Under the pieces are notes generated by a model that was not told the DNA's origin, ran no database searches, and saw only the letters and a list, made by a program, of their open reading frames with translations. DNA of 17,513 nt from an uncultured Eubacterium sp. (GTDB lineage: Bacteria > Bacillota > Clostridia > Lachnospirales > CAG-274). This document shows positions 7,441 to 14,894 of this stretch, piece by piece. The translations under genes and the position numbers were made by a program. How positions within the stretch are numbered: the stretch's first letter is position 1; every line of letters starts with the position of its first letter. The stretch covers positions 1 to 17,513 of the forward strand of contig UQRG01000015.1 in the NCBI GenBank assembly GCA_900543365.1. Reading direction: 5' to 3'.

Positions 7441-8604
7441 ATGGAATTTTCTAAAAAATTTGGTACTATAAATGAAAATATACTTGTAGAGCTTGATACA
7501 AAAAGTAAGGATATGATTTCAAAAGGTGAGGAAGTTATTAACCTTTCAATAGGAACTCCGGATATTCCACCTGCTGATTTTGTAATGAAGGCTGTTAGTG
7601 AGGCTTTTAAAGATGCTGAAAACTTTAAATATGGTATTACAGAAAGTAAGGAACTTTTAGATGCTGTATGCTATTGGTACAAAAATAGATATGGTGTTAC
7701 TTTAAACCATAGCAATGTTGTAGCTGTAAATGGTTCACAGGAAGGTATTGCACACATAGCTTTTCCTATTTGCAATCCTGGAGATATTGTTCTAGTTCCA
7801 GACCCTTGTTATCAGATATTTGCTTTTGGTCCAACTATGGCTGATGTAGAACTTCATTATATGCCACTTTTAAAGGAGAATAATTATATTATTGACCTTG
7901 ATGCTATACCAGAAGATGTGGCTAAAAAGGCTAAAATGATGGTAGTATCATACCCTAATAATCCAACTACAGCAACAGCCCCCCGTTCATTCTATGAAAA
8001 ACTTGTGGCTTTTGCTAAAAAGTATGACGTTATTGTTGTTCACGATAACGCATATTCTGAACTGGTTTATGATGATGAGCCTGGGCTTTCTTTTCTTGAA
8101 GTTGACGGAGCTATAGATGTAGGTATTGAGTTTAATTCTCTTTCAAAATCTTATAATTTAACTGGCTTAAGACTTTCATTTGCTGTTGGTAATGCTGAAA
8201 TTTTAAATAGATTTAGGATTTTCCGTTCTCAAATAGACTATGGTATGTGTATGGGTATTCAAATTGGTGCAATAACTGCCCTTACAGGTGACCAGACTTA
8301 TGTTAATAATGTTAGAAATGAGTACAAAAAAAGACGAGATACTTTAATAAAGGGACTTAATTCTATTGGCTGGACAGTGCCTTTAACAAGTTCAACTATG
8401 TTTGCTTGGCTTCCTATACCACCTAAGTATACCTCATCTCTGAAGTTTTCTCTTGATTTACTTGAAAAGGCTGGTGTTCTTGTTGTACCAGGTTCATCTT
8501 TCGGTGATTTAGGAGAGGGTTATGTTAGAGTTGCTCTTGTTACTAACTGTGAAGGTCTAGAAAGAGCTGTCAATAAGATAAAGGAAAGTGGAATTTTAGA
8601 CTAA
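7441..8604 (+). CDS. Pyridoxal-phosphate aminotransferase, class I/II
   Basis: This is a fold-type I PLP enzyme that moves an amino group between an amino acid and a 2-oxo acid. In the 387-residue protein the PLP lysine is Lys236 in SLSKSYNLTGLR. PNNPT (172-176) is the conserved loop, Asp202 and Tyr205 (HDNAYSEL) bind the cofactor ring, and RVALV near the end supplies the carboxylate-binding Arg. The subgroup resembles aminotransferases often labelled LL-diaminopimelate or aspartate aminotransferase, but the substrate cannot be read from the sequence. The omega-amidase-like gene 23 bases downstream suggests a glutamine- or methionine-type transaminase instead. AAAGAGG lies 8 bases before ATG 7441. 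There is no terminator between tsaD and this gene. Confidence 0.9.
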   Translation: MEFSKKFGTINENILVELDTKSKDMISKGEEVINLSIGTPDIPPADFVMKAVSEAFKDAENFKYGITESKELLDAVCYWYKNRYGVTLNHSNVVAVNGSQEGIAHIAFPICNPGDIVLVPDPCYQIFAFGPTMADVELHYMPLLKENNYIIDLDAIPEDVAKKAKMMVVSYPNNPTTATAPRSFYEKLVAFAKKYDVIVVHDNAYSELVYDDEPGLSFLEVDGAIDVGIEFNSLSKSYNLTGLRLSFAVGNAEILNRFRIFRSQIDYGMCMGIQIGAITALTGDQTYVNNVRNEYKKRRDTLIKGLNSIGWTVPLTSSTMFAWLPIPPKYTSSLKFSLDLLEKAGVLVVPGSSFGDLGEGYVRVALVTNCEGLERAVNKIKESGILD

Positions 8605-8615
8605 AAGACTTTTAT

Positions 8616-8622
8616 TTGGAGG
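8616..8622 (+). promoter_or_regulatory. Ribosome binding site fixing the nitrilase start
   Basis: TTGGAGG lies 5 bases before ATG 8628. Its TTG could be read as an in-frame start, but the sequence is clearly the Shine-Dalgarno element, so translation starts at ATG 8628. Confidence 0.8.
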
Positions 8623-8627
8623 CTATT

Positions 8628-9404
8628 ATGAAAATTCAATTGTGTCAAACTAATATAATTTGGGAAAATAAAGAACTTAATTTAAAAAAGGCCGAGTCAA
8701 TAATTTCAAATAGTCAGAGCGATATATTGCTTTTTCCAGAAATGAGCTTTACTGGATTTTCAAATAACACAAATATTACAGGTGAAAGTGATAACTTTAC
8801 TATTAATAAAATAAAGGCTTTTTCTATTAAATATAATAAGGCTGTTGGTTTTGGCTGGGTTTATAAAATTGATGAAAAAGCTGAAAATCATTATACATTT
8901 GTTTCTAATGGTAATGTTTTAGCTGATTATGCTAAGATACACCCATTTAGTTATAGTGGAGAAAATTTGTATTTTAAAGGTGCTAATAGTTTAACTATAT
9001 TTGATTATAAAGGCTTTAAAATTGCACCTTTAATATGTTATGATTTAAGGTTTCCGGAGATTTTTCAAGTTGCATCAAAGGTGGCAGATGTAATAACTTT
9101 GGCAGCTAATTGGCCTGCCAGTCGTGATGAACATTGGAAAACACTTCTAAAGGCAAGAGCTATTGAAAATATGTGCTATATAATTGCTGTTAATTGTGTT
9201 GGTTATATTGGTGGAATCAATTATAGTGGTGATAGCTGTGTTATTAATCCTAATGGTGATGTAATTGATATGCTTAGTAATAATGAGGGCTGTGTTATTT
9301 GTGATATAAATAATGATGTTGCTGATTATAGAAAAAAATTTCCTACTAAAAATGACAGAAAAGTTGAATTATATGTAGATTTGTATGAAAAAATTCTACT
9401 TTAG
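8628..9404 (+). CDS. Carbon-nitrogen hydrolase (nitrilase superfamily), omega-amidase-like
   Basis: This enzyme is predicted to hydrolyse the amide of a 2-oxo acid amide such as 2-oxoglutaramate, releasing ammonia. Counted from ATG 8628 (258 aa), the nitrilase triad is complete: Glu38 in FPEMSFTG, Lys103 in YAKIHPFS and Cys137 in PLICYDLRFPE. NWPASRDEHWKTLLKARAIE (161-180) closely follows the YafV/MtnU omega-amidase signature. It lies directly downstream of an aminotransferase, as in the glutamine transaminase/omega-amidase pairing, where the amidase makes the transamination irreversible. It is the last gene of the operon and is followed by a terminator. Confidence 0.88.
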   Translation: MKIQLCQTNIIWENKELNLKKAESIISNSQSDILLFPEMSFTGFSNNTNITGESDNFTINKIKAFSIKYNKAVGFGWVYKIDEKAENHYTFVSNGNVLADYAKIHPFSYSGENLYFKGANSLTIFDYKGFKIAPLICYDLRFPEIFQVASKVADVITLAANWPASRDEHWKTLLKARAIENMCYIIAVNCVGYIGGINYSGDSCVINPNGDVIDMLSNNEGCVICDINNDVADYRKKFPTKNDRKVELYVDLYEKILL

Positions 9405-9424
9405 TTTTTGTATTATAATATAAT
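9405..9424 (+). repeat. 20-nt AT-rich motif, copy 2
   Basis: TTTTTGTATTATAATATAAT directly follows the nitrilase stop codon and matches 2734-2753 at 19 of 20 positions. It carries two overlapping TATAAT hexamers. Its function is unknown. Confidence 0.4.
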
Positions 9425-9430
9425 CTACTT

Positions 9431-9465
9431 AAAGAGTGTAATAGTAATTTTACACTCTTTTTTTG
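9431..9465 (+). terminator. Rho-independent terminator of the rnz-to-nitrilase operon
   Basis: AAAGAGTGTA (9431-9440) pairs perfectly with TACACTCTTT (9451-9460) around a short loop, and the T run continues to 9464. It ends the long plus-strand operon, 26 bases after the nitrilase stop. Confidence 0.92.
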
Positions 9466-9640
9466 ATTTATTGAAAATATGAGAGTATTGCACAAATTCT
9501 TATATTGTTTTTAATATAATGAATAGTAGAAATAAATTGAGGAATTAAGCAATATTACTGAGTAGTTATAAATATTAAATAAATTAGTAGCTAAAAAGTA
9601 ACTAAATAAAAAGACAACTGAAAATAGATAATAAAATAAA
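9465..9640. other. Intergenic stretch with no supported gene
   Basis: This very AT-rich spacer lies between two terminators. No reading frame with a ribosome binding site is seen. A TTGCAC (9488-9493) and a TATAAT near 9515 are present, but their spacing of about 21 bp is too long for a convincing promoter. Confidence 0.5.
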
Positions 9641-9677
9641 AAAGCCTTGTAAGTGGCTTGCTTACAGGGCTTTTTTT
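9641..9677 (-). terminator. Bidirectional terminator downstream of tRNA-Thr
   Basis: AAAGCCTTGTAAG (9641-9653) faces CTTACAGGGCTTT (9661-9673). All 13 positions pair on the plus-strand transcript if one G-U wobble is allowed; on the minus strand this position is a C-A mismatch. A run of T follows on the plus side (to 9677) and a run of A precedes it (T on the minus strand). It lies 3 bases past the tRNA 3' end and can also stop any plus-strand readthrough. Confidence 0.8.
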
Positions 9678-9679
9678 AA

Positions 9680-9752
9680 AGCTGATAACGAGAGTTGAAC
9701 TCGTGACCTCAGCACTACCAATGCTGTGCTCTACCTCCTGAGCTATATCAGC
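9680..9752 (-). tRNA. trnT: tRNA-Thr (anticodon GGU)
   Basis: The complement of 9752-9681 folds as a full cloverleaf. The acceptor stem is GCTGATA with TATCAGC (7 bp) and the D arm is GCTC-AGGAGGTA-GAGC. The anticodon arm is CAGCA-TTGGTAG-TGCTG with anticodon GGT, the variable loop is AGGTC, and the T arm is ACGAG-TTCAACT-CTCGT. The discriminator at 9680 is U, and no CCA is encoded, so the 3' end must be trimmed and CCA added. It decodes ACC and ACU; as an ANN-reading tRNA it is also a TsaD substrate. A promoter and a terminator flank it, so it is a single-gene unit opposite to its neighbours. Confidence 0.96.
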
Positions 9753-9766
9753 GAAAATACAATAAT

Positions 9767-9795
9767 ATGATACTAAAAATACATTAGTTTGTCAA
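9767..9795 (-). promoter_or_regulatory. Promoter of tRNA-Thr
   Basis: On the minus strand TTGACA (9795-9790) is followed after exactly 17 bp by TATCAT (9772-9767). The hexamer ends 14 bp before the tRNA 5' end at 9752. Confidence 0.8.
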
Positions 9796-9901
9796 CTAAA
9801 AATATCAAAACACTTATAATACTAAAATAAGTATATAAAATTGACGAATTATGTAGTAATTAATCAAATTTAGTATAAACATTATAAAATTTTAATAAAT
9901 T

Positions 9902-9945
9902 TGCTATAATTACCTATTGCTATTTTTATATAAATATTGTAAAAT
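9902..9945 (+). promoter_or_regulatory. Candidate promoters of the mraZ division operon
   Basis: Two candidates are visible. TGCTATAAT (9902-9910) is an extended -10 with a weak -35. TTGCTA (9917-9922) with TAAAAT (9940-9945) has 17 bp spacing and would start transcription near 9952, at the edge of the GTGG repeat array. The second position suits repression by a protein bound to those repeats. Confidence 0.5.
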
Positions 9946-9950
9946 AGTTT

Positions 9951-10030
9951 AAGGTGGTTGAAAGTGGTTAATTGTGGTTTTAAAGGGTGTACAAGTGGTT
10001 TACAATAACACCTTAAAACCGAAAGTGGTG
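9951..10030 (+). promoter_or_regulatory. Probable MraZ operator: phased GTGG repeats
   Basis: GTGG occurs at 9954, 9964 and 9974 with exact 10-bp period, then a degenerate GGGTG at 9985, then GTGG at 9995 and again at 10025, exactly 30 bp (three helical turns) later. MraZ from several bacteria is known to bind short direct repeats of about 10-bp period, containing GTGG or TGGG, upstream of its own gene. The array lies between the mraZ promoter and start codon, so autoregulation of the division operon is expected. The last copy, AAAGTGGTGA, is also the only ribosome binding site for mraZ. Confidence 0.8.
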
Positions 10031-10035
10031 ATTTT

Positions 10036-10476
10036 ATGTTTATTGGCAAATATGAACATAATATAGATTCTAAGGGCAGAATAATTGTTCCAGCTAAGTT
10101 TAGAGAACAATTAGGCTCAGTTTTCTATATATGTCAAGAACTTAATAACTGTTTGTCAATATACAAAAAAGAAAATTGGGAAGTTTATGTAGAGAAGCTT
10201 AACAATTTGCCATCAACTAACCCTAATGCTCTTGCTTTTAAGAGATTTAAACTTTCAGAAGCCTATGAATGTGTACCAGATAACAATGGTAGAATACTTA
10301 TTCCTCAATCATTGAGAGATTATGCAGGCATTACAAAGGAAATAGTGAGTACTGGTAATGGTGATACTATTGAAATATGGGACAAGAATAATTGGGAACA
10401 GTACAGAAAGCAGTTTAACGAAACACTTAACAGTGAAGATATGGATTTTAGTTCCCTTAGTCAATTTGGTATTTAA
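10036..10476 (+). CDS. mraZ: Transcriptional regulator MraZ
   Basis: MraZ is a DNA-binding repressor of the division and cell wall cluster, acting as a ring of subunits on the phased repeats upstream. The 146-residue protein has two SpoVT-AbrB domains, each with a DxxGRxxxP motif: DSKGRIIVPAKFR (12-24) and DNNGRILIPQSLR (82-94). The length matches the family (about 143). The start ATG 10036 follows AAAGTGGTGA. It is the first gene of mraZ-rsmH-ftsL-PBP, 39 bases before rsmH. Confidence 0.97.
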   Translation: MFIGKYEHNIDSKGRIIVPAKFREQLGSVFYICQELNNCLSIYKKENWEVYVEKLNNLPSTNPNALAFKRFKLSEAYECVPDNNGRILIPQSLRDYAGITKEIVSTGNGDTIEIWDKNNWEQYRKQFNETLNSEDMDFSSLSQFGI

Positions 10477-10515
10477 TCTGCTTTTTGTTTAAATAGATAA
10501 TAAGGATTTGAGAAT

Positions 10516-11454
10516 ATGAAATTTGAACATATATCTGTATTGCTTAATGAGTGTATAGAAGGTCTTAATATTGTGCCAGACGGTATTTATGTTGATTGCA
10601 CCCTTGGTGGTGGAGGACATTCTAGCCATATTGTTGAAAAACTCAATAAAGGCGGTACATTAATTGGCATTGACCAAGATGCAAATGCTATAAAAGCTGC
10701 CAATGAAAGACTTAAGGATTATGCTAATGTAGAATATGTAAGGGATAATTTCTCAAATATAAAAAATATTATTGAAAATCTTGGTTTAGGTCAAGAAAGC
10801 ATTAATGGATTTTTACTTGATCTCGGTGTATCCTCCCACCAGCTTGATGAGGCAGACAGAGGCTTTTCATATAACCACAATGCTCCACTCGATATGCGAA
10901 TGGATCAACGCCAGTCTTTGTCTGCTTATGTGGTGGTTAATGAATATTCTGCTGATAAGTTGACACACATTATTAAGGAATATGGAGAGGAACGCTGGGC
11001 TAAGCGAATAGCTGAATTTATAGTAAATGAAAGAAAAACTAAGCCTATTGCAACTACTTTTGACTTAGTATCAGTTATTAAAAAAGCTGTGCCTAAAGGG
11101 GCTAGAGCCGATGGACCTCATCCAGCTAAGAGAACTTTTCAAGCTATTAGAATTGAGGTTAATAATGAACTTGGTATACTTGAATCAACAGTTAATGATA
11201 TGATTGATTTGCTTAAACCAAAGGGCAGAATTTGTATTATTACTTTTCATTCATTAGAAGATAGAATTGTTAAAAATGTATTTAGAAATTTAGAAAATCC
11301 TTGTACTTGTCCTCGTGATTTTCCAGTATGTATTTGTGGCAAAAAACCAAAGGCTAAGGTAATAACCCGCAAGCCAATTTTACCATCACAGGAAGAACTG
11401 GAATATAATCATAGAGCACATAGTGCAAAACTTAGAATAGTAGAAAAACTTTAA
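10516..11454 (+). CDS. rsmH: 16S rRNA (cytosine-1402-N4)-methyltransferase RsmH
   Basis: RsmH methylates N4 of C1402 in the ribosomal P site of 16S rRNA, using S-adenosylmethionine. In the 312-residue protein, HISVLLNE (5-12) is the family start and VDCTLGGGGHS (26-36) the AdoMet motif. LDLGVSSHQLDEADRGFSY (101-119) and MRMD follow, then RTFQAIRIEVNNEL and ITFHSLEDRIVK near the C-terminus. The Cys-rich stretch PCTCPRDFPVCICGKKP is usual in Firmicutes. AAGGAT precedes ATG 10516. It is second in the division operon, its usual place after mraZ. Confidence 0.97.
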   Translation: MKFEHISVLLNECIEGLNIVPDGIYVDCTLGGGGHSSHIVEKLNKGGTLIGIDQDANAIKAANERLKDYANVEYVRDNFSNIKNIIENLGLGQESINGFLLDLGVSSHQLDEADRGFSYNHNAPLDMRMDQRQSLSAYVVVNEYSADKLTHIIKEYGEERWAKRIAEFIVNERKTKPIATTFDLVSVIKKAVPKGARADGPHPAKRTFQAIRIEVNNELGILESTVNDMIDLLKPKGRICIITFHSLEDRIVKNVFRNLENPCTCPRDFPVCICGKKPKAKVITRKPILPSQEELEYNHRAHSAKLRIVEKL

Positions 11455-11494
11455 TAAAATTAAGGGAATGAAAATTATAGAAAGGGGGAGCTGT

Positions 11495-12154
11495 ATGAAT
11501 ACAAATAGAACGAGCTATAGAAACAACAATAAAAAAAATACAAGAGTAACAAGAAATTACAGCTCACCTAAGACATCTCCTAATAGAAGTTATTATTCAA
11601 AGCAAAACACTTTAAAATCAGGCTATACGAGAGCCTCAAGAGGAAATGTTGCAGCTAAGGAATATGGCTACTATAGTAGTAACTTTTCAAGCTATAACAC
11701 AAGCTCTGTTGCTGAGGATTACTATTATGACACAGAAATTCCTGTTAAAACTCAACATAAGCCAAGAGTTAAACACGCTAGAGAAAAGGAGATATTACAA
11801 TTGAATATGCCAAAAACTATATTTTCAATAGCTGTTGTCTTTAGTCTTTCATTAACTTTGCTTTGTGCTTATGCAGTTAATAGTAACAGTAGATTGGAAA
11901 TAGCTTCAAAACAGGCTGAACTTGCTAAAATTACTGAAGAAAATCAATATCTCAAAACTACACTTGAAGACAATATTGATTTAAGTAAAATAGCTAAAGA
12001 AGCTGAAAAGTTAGGCTTGCAAAAACCACAGGCTTATCAGATAACGGAAGTCCAAGTACCTAATGAAAGTTATACTGTTCAGTATGACGCTAAGATTGCT
12101 ACTCAGGATAAAAGTGTTTGGGAGTTTTTAAAGGGACTTTTGAGCAAAAATTAA
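11495..12154 (+). CDS. ftsL: FtsL-like cell division protein with long basic N-terminal tail
   Basis: FtsL is a bitopic divisome protein that links FtsB/DivIC and FtsI/FtsW. Position between rsmH and the PBP gene, and topology, support the call; FtsL sequences are poorly conserved. From ATG 11495 the protein has 219 residues. About 105 residues of disordered cytoplasmic tail rich in Asn, Ser, Tyr, Arg and Lys come first, then one membrane helix (about 108-128), a coiled coil (about 133-175) and a short end with VWEFLKGLL. Typical FtsL is nearer 100-130 residues, so the tail roughly doubles it. AAAGGGGGAG (11481-11490) fixes ATG 11495; the in-frame ATG at 11468 has a poorly placed site. Confidence 0.8.
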   Translation: MNTNRTSYRNNNKKNTRVTRNYSSPKTSPNRSYYSKQNTLKSGYTRASRGNVAAKEYGYYSSNFSSYNTSSVAEDYYYDTEIPVKTQHKPRVKHAREKEILQLNMPKTIFSIAVVFSLSLTLLCAYAVNSNSRLEIASKQAELAKITEENQYLKTTLEDNIDLSKIAKEAEKLGLQKPQAYQITEVQVPNESYTVQYDAKIATQDKSVWEFLKGLLSKN

Positions 12155-12214
12155 TACATAAATAGTAGTGTCCTTAATAATTGTCCTCTTAATAGACTAA
12201 AAAGGATTGATAAA

Positions 12215-14644
12215 ATGCAAAAAAATGAAAAAAAGGTTAGACATAAAGTGTCAACTAAAGTTATTAATAATAAAAAATATGTTTCAAGACTTACTATCCT
12301 ACTTATCCTATTTGCTGTTGTAATAGGCTTTTTAGGATATTTTCGTGTTTTTATGATTAAAATGGATAGAGATAAGTATGAAACAACAGCTATTAATCAG
12401 CAAATAAACAAAGTTCAAGATAAGGTTATTGTTGCGAACAGAGGCGATATTGTAGATAGAAATGGCGAAACACTAGCAGTAGGAGAAACAGTATTTGATA
12501 TTATTATTGACCCTAAACTTCTTGTTGAAGTTGATGCTGGTGAAAGAAAAAGAGATAGTGAAAAAAAGGCAGCAGCAGCTCAGTTAGGCAAAGAATATAA
12601 GTCACCAGAATTTCAAAAAGATGTTGCTTTTGCACTTCTTGAAACCGAATTGGGTTTAAGTAAAGATACTCTTGAGCAGTATGCAGCTGTAGGCTCAGAC
12701 GGTAAAGCAAAAATTCAAAAACATTATGTAAAAATAGCTAAGGCTGTATCTTATGATAAAGGTAAAAAAATAAATGATTTAGGCTATAGTTGGTTATATG
12801 GAGAGCAAGGAACTAAGAGAAGTTATCCTCACGCAGGACTTGCAGCTCAGGTTATAGGTTTTGTTAGAGGTGACACTTCCTGGGGAATTGAAAACTATTA
12901 CAATAACTATATGCTTGGTGTACCTGGCAGAACTTTTAGAACTTATGAATCTGATGGTTCTATTGTGACTCAAAGAGAAAACCCGGTTAAGGGTAATAAG
13001 GTAGTAACAACTATTGATGCCCACTTACAGCAGTATGCTGATGAGGCTTGTAAAGAAGCTTATGATGCTTATGCTCCAGAGTACACATCATCAATTATTA
13101 TGAATCCATCAACAGGTGAGGTATATGCTATGGCACAGTACCCATCTTTTGACCTTAATAATCCTATGAAGCTTTCTACTATAAAGACAGACGAGGATCA
13201 AAAGGCATTTGATGCTTTAACTCAAGAAGAACAGACTAAACAGACTAATAAGGCTTGGAAAAATTTTAACATTACAGAAACATTTGAACCAGGTTCAATT
13301 TATAAGCCTGTTGTTGTAGCAATGGCTCTTGAAGAAGGTATTATTTCTACAAATGATACCTTTGTTTGTGGTGGATATAAAAAGGTTGCTGATGCTGAAA
13401 TTAAGTGTCACTTAACAAGTGGTCACGGTAGCCTTACTTTAGCTGGCGTACTTGCTCAGTCTTGTAATGTTGGTATGATGGATATTATTGCTAAAATGAA
13501 GCCAGAAACTTATTTAAAGTATCAGCACGATTTTGGCTTTGGTGAAAAAACAGGTATTGACCTTCCAGGCGAATCAAGTGCAGAAAAACTTCTAAACTCT
13601 CTTGATTCTCTCCATAGTGTAGAAATGGCAACCAACTCCTTTGGTCAAGGTTTTAACTGTACAGCTATTCAGGCAGTTAATGCTTTTGCAGCTGTTGTCA
13701 ATGGTGGAAAACTTATGCAGCCTTATGTTGTTAGTCAGATACTAGATAATGAAGGAAATGTTATTGAAGAAAGACAGCCACAGGTTGTTAGACAGGTTAT
13801 TTCAAAGAGTACATCTGATTGGGTAAGAAAGGCTCTTGAAACAACTTATACAGACGGTACAGCTAAAAAGGCTCAAATTTCTGGCTATAGTTTTGGTGGT
13901 AAGACTGGTACTGCACAGCAGTCACCTCGTAGCGAACAGAAGTATACACTTTCATTTATTGCTTATCACACTGTTGAAAATCCAGATATTATGGTTATGA
14001 CAGTTATTCATAAGCCAAGAGATTATAGTGATGTTGGTGGTGCTGCTACTCCAGTTCCTATGCTTAAGGAAATATTTGAAAAAATTATTGAGTATGAGGC
14101 ACTTCCTCCAGATTATGATGATGGTAAGGGTACTAAGACTAATGCTGATACATCATATACTGTTAAGGATTATTCAGGCTCAAACCTTAAGGAAACTGTT
14201 AATCAGCTTATTGCTGAAGGCATTGACTTCCAGATTTTAGGCTCTGGTGATACTGTAAAGAGTCAGTCACCAGCGGGAGGTACTAATATGGAGCAAAAGC
14301 CAAGTAAGATTTTACTGACAGTTGAAACTAAGAATAAAACAAAACTTATTCCAGTACCTAATGTAGTTGGTTTGTCAGTATCTGATGCTGAAAAAATGCT
14401 TGAGTCTGCTGGCTTTAAGGTAGATGTTACAGAAGAAAGTGAAGATTCTTCTAATTATGAAGAACTTGAACCTGTTACAGAGGAAACTACAGAGGAGAAA
14501 AGGGACACAGAAAAAACAAGTGAATCAGAAAGTCGTACAGCAGAAAATACTAACAACACATCGTCACCTAGTGTTTATGTACAGATGCCTGGTGCAAATG
14601 TTAGAGTTGAAAGTGGTATGACGGTAAAAATAAGGGCAAGATAA
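12215..14644 (+). CDS. Class B penicillin-binding protein with PASTA domains (FtsI/SpoVD type)
   Basis: This is a septal peptidoglycan transpeptidase, either the division PBP2b/FtsI or the sporulation form SpoVD. The 809-residue protein has a membrane anchor at about 24-45, a PBP dimerisation domain (about 70-250, with RGDIVDRNGETLA), and a transpeptidase domain. The active site has SIYK (Ser361, Lys364), SCN (416-418) and KTG (563-565). Two C-terminal PASTA domains follow, one at about 648-704 and one starting at 713 (VPNVVGLSVSDAEKMLE). The second is interrupted by an acidic Thr/Ser/Glu-rich stretch (about 740-785) before its last strands. AAAGGA lies 8 bases before ATG 12215. It is the last gene of the operon; mraY and murD, which often follow, are not here. 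Confidence 0.94.
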   Translation: MQKNEKKVRHKVSTKVINNKKYVSRLTILLILFAVVIGFLGYFRVFMIKMDRDKYETTAINQQINKVQDKVIVANRGDIVDRNGETLAVGETVFDIIIDPKLLVEVDAGERKRDSEKKAAAAQLGKEYKSPEFQKDVAFALLETELGLSKDTLEQYAAVGSDGKAKIQKHYVKIAKAVSYDKGKKINDLGYSWLYGEQGTKRSYPHAGLAAQVIGFVRGDTSWGIENYYNNYMLGVPGRTFRTYESDGSIVTQRENPVKGNKVVTTIDAHLQQYADEACKEAYDAYAPEYTSSIIMNPSTGEVYAMAQYPSFDLNNPMKLSTIKTDEDQKAFDALTQEEQTKQTNKAWKNFNITETFEPGSIYKPVVVAMALEEGIISTNDTFVCGGYKKVADAEIKCHLTSGHGSLTLAGVLAQSCNVGMMDIIAKMKPETYLKYQHDFGFGEKTGIDLPGESSAEKLLNSLDSLHSVEMATNSFGQGFNCTAIQAVNAFAAVVNGGKLMQPYVVSQILDNEGNVIEERQPQVVRQVISKSTSDWVRKALETTYTDGTAKKAQISGYSFGGKTGTAQQSPRSEQKYTLSFIAYHTVENPDIMVMTVIHKPRDYSDVGGAATPVPMLKEIFEKIIEYEALPPDYDDGKGTKTNADTSYTVKDYSGSNLKETVNQLIAEGIDFQILGSGDTVKSQSPAGGTNMEQKPSKILLTVETKNKTKLIPVPNVVGLSVSDAEKMLESAGFKVDVTEESEDSSNYEELEPVTEETTEEKRDTEKTSESESRTAENTNNTSSPSVYVQMPGANVRVESGMTVKIRAR

Positions 14645-14651
14645 TAAAATG

Positions 14652-14689
14652 GGGCTGTTGCAAAATAGTTTACTACTTTGTAACAGCCC
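14652..14689. terminator. Hairpin after the PBP gene, probable terminator without a good U tract
   Basis: GGGCTGTTGCAAA (14652-14664) pairs with TTTGTAACAGCCC (14677-14689): 13 bp with one G-U wobble and a 12-nt loop. It lies 8 bases after the PBP stop. Only TAAATTAC follows on the plus strand, while the minus strand has ATTTTATTAT, so it may act on transcripts from either side. The stem sequence resembles common clostridial terminators. Confidence 0.6.
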
Positions 14690-14849
14690 TAAATTACTAT
14701 AAAGAATGGACATATATAAATAAAAAGTCATTGATTTTTCAAATTTAATATAAAATGTTGTGTTGTTACAATATCCAAAGTCTTATTATTTGTAACCTTT
14801 CTATAAAATAAAAATGTAGAAAAGAGATATAGGAAAATCCCCTTGAATT

Positions 14850-14894
14850 AAATTAATGTTTATGAAATAATTGTATTTAATTAAACATTAATTT
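14850..14894. repeat. 13-bp AT-rich inverted repeat at the end of the ABC permease gene
   Basis: AAATTAATGTTTA (14850-14862) and TAAACATTAATTT (14882-14894) are perfect reverse complements separated by 19 bases. The right arm covers part of the permease stop codon. There is only one G-C pair in the stem and no T run on either side, so terminator function is doubtful. The rest of 14690-14849 is AT-rich spacer in which I see nothing else. Confidence 0.6.

Noticed and set aside
9488..9677. A small RNA between a TTGCAC/TATAAT pair and the terminator at 9641
   Set aside because: The hexamers are about 21 bp apart and the sequence between shows no stable structure, so there is no support beyond the terminator, which the tRNA gene already explains.
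9405..10035. CRISPR array or phage attachment site beside the tRNA gene
   Set aside because: No regularly spaced long repeats are seen, and there is no duplicated tRNA 3' end or integrase. The only regular repeats are the short GTGG motifs, which fit an MraZ operator.
14652..14689. Remnant end of an insertion sequence
   Set aside because: The hairpin resembles IS-like ends, but no second copy, target duplication or transposase fragment is seen; a terminator is simpler.
14850..14894. Terminator for the ABC permease gene
   Set aside because: The inverted repeat is perfect but nearly all A-T, and no T run follows it on the minus strand.
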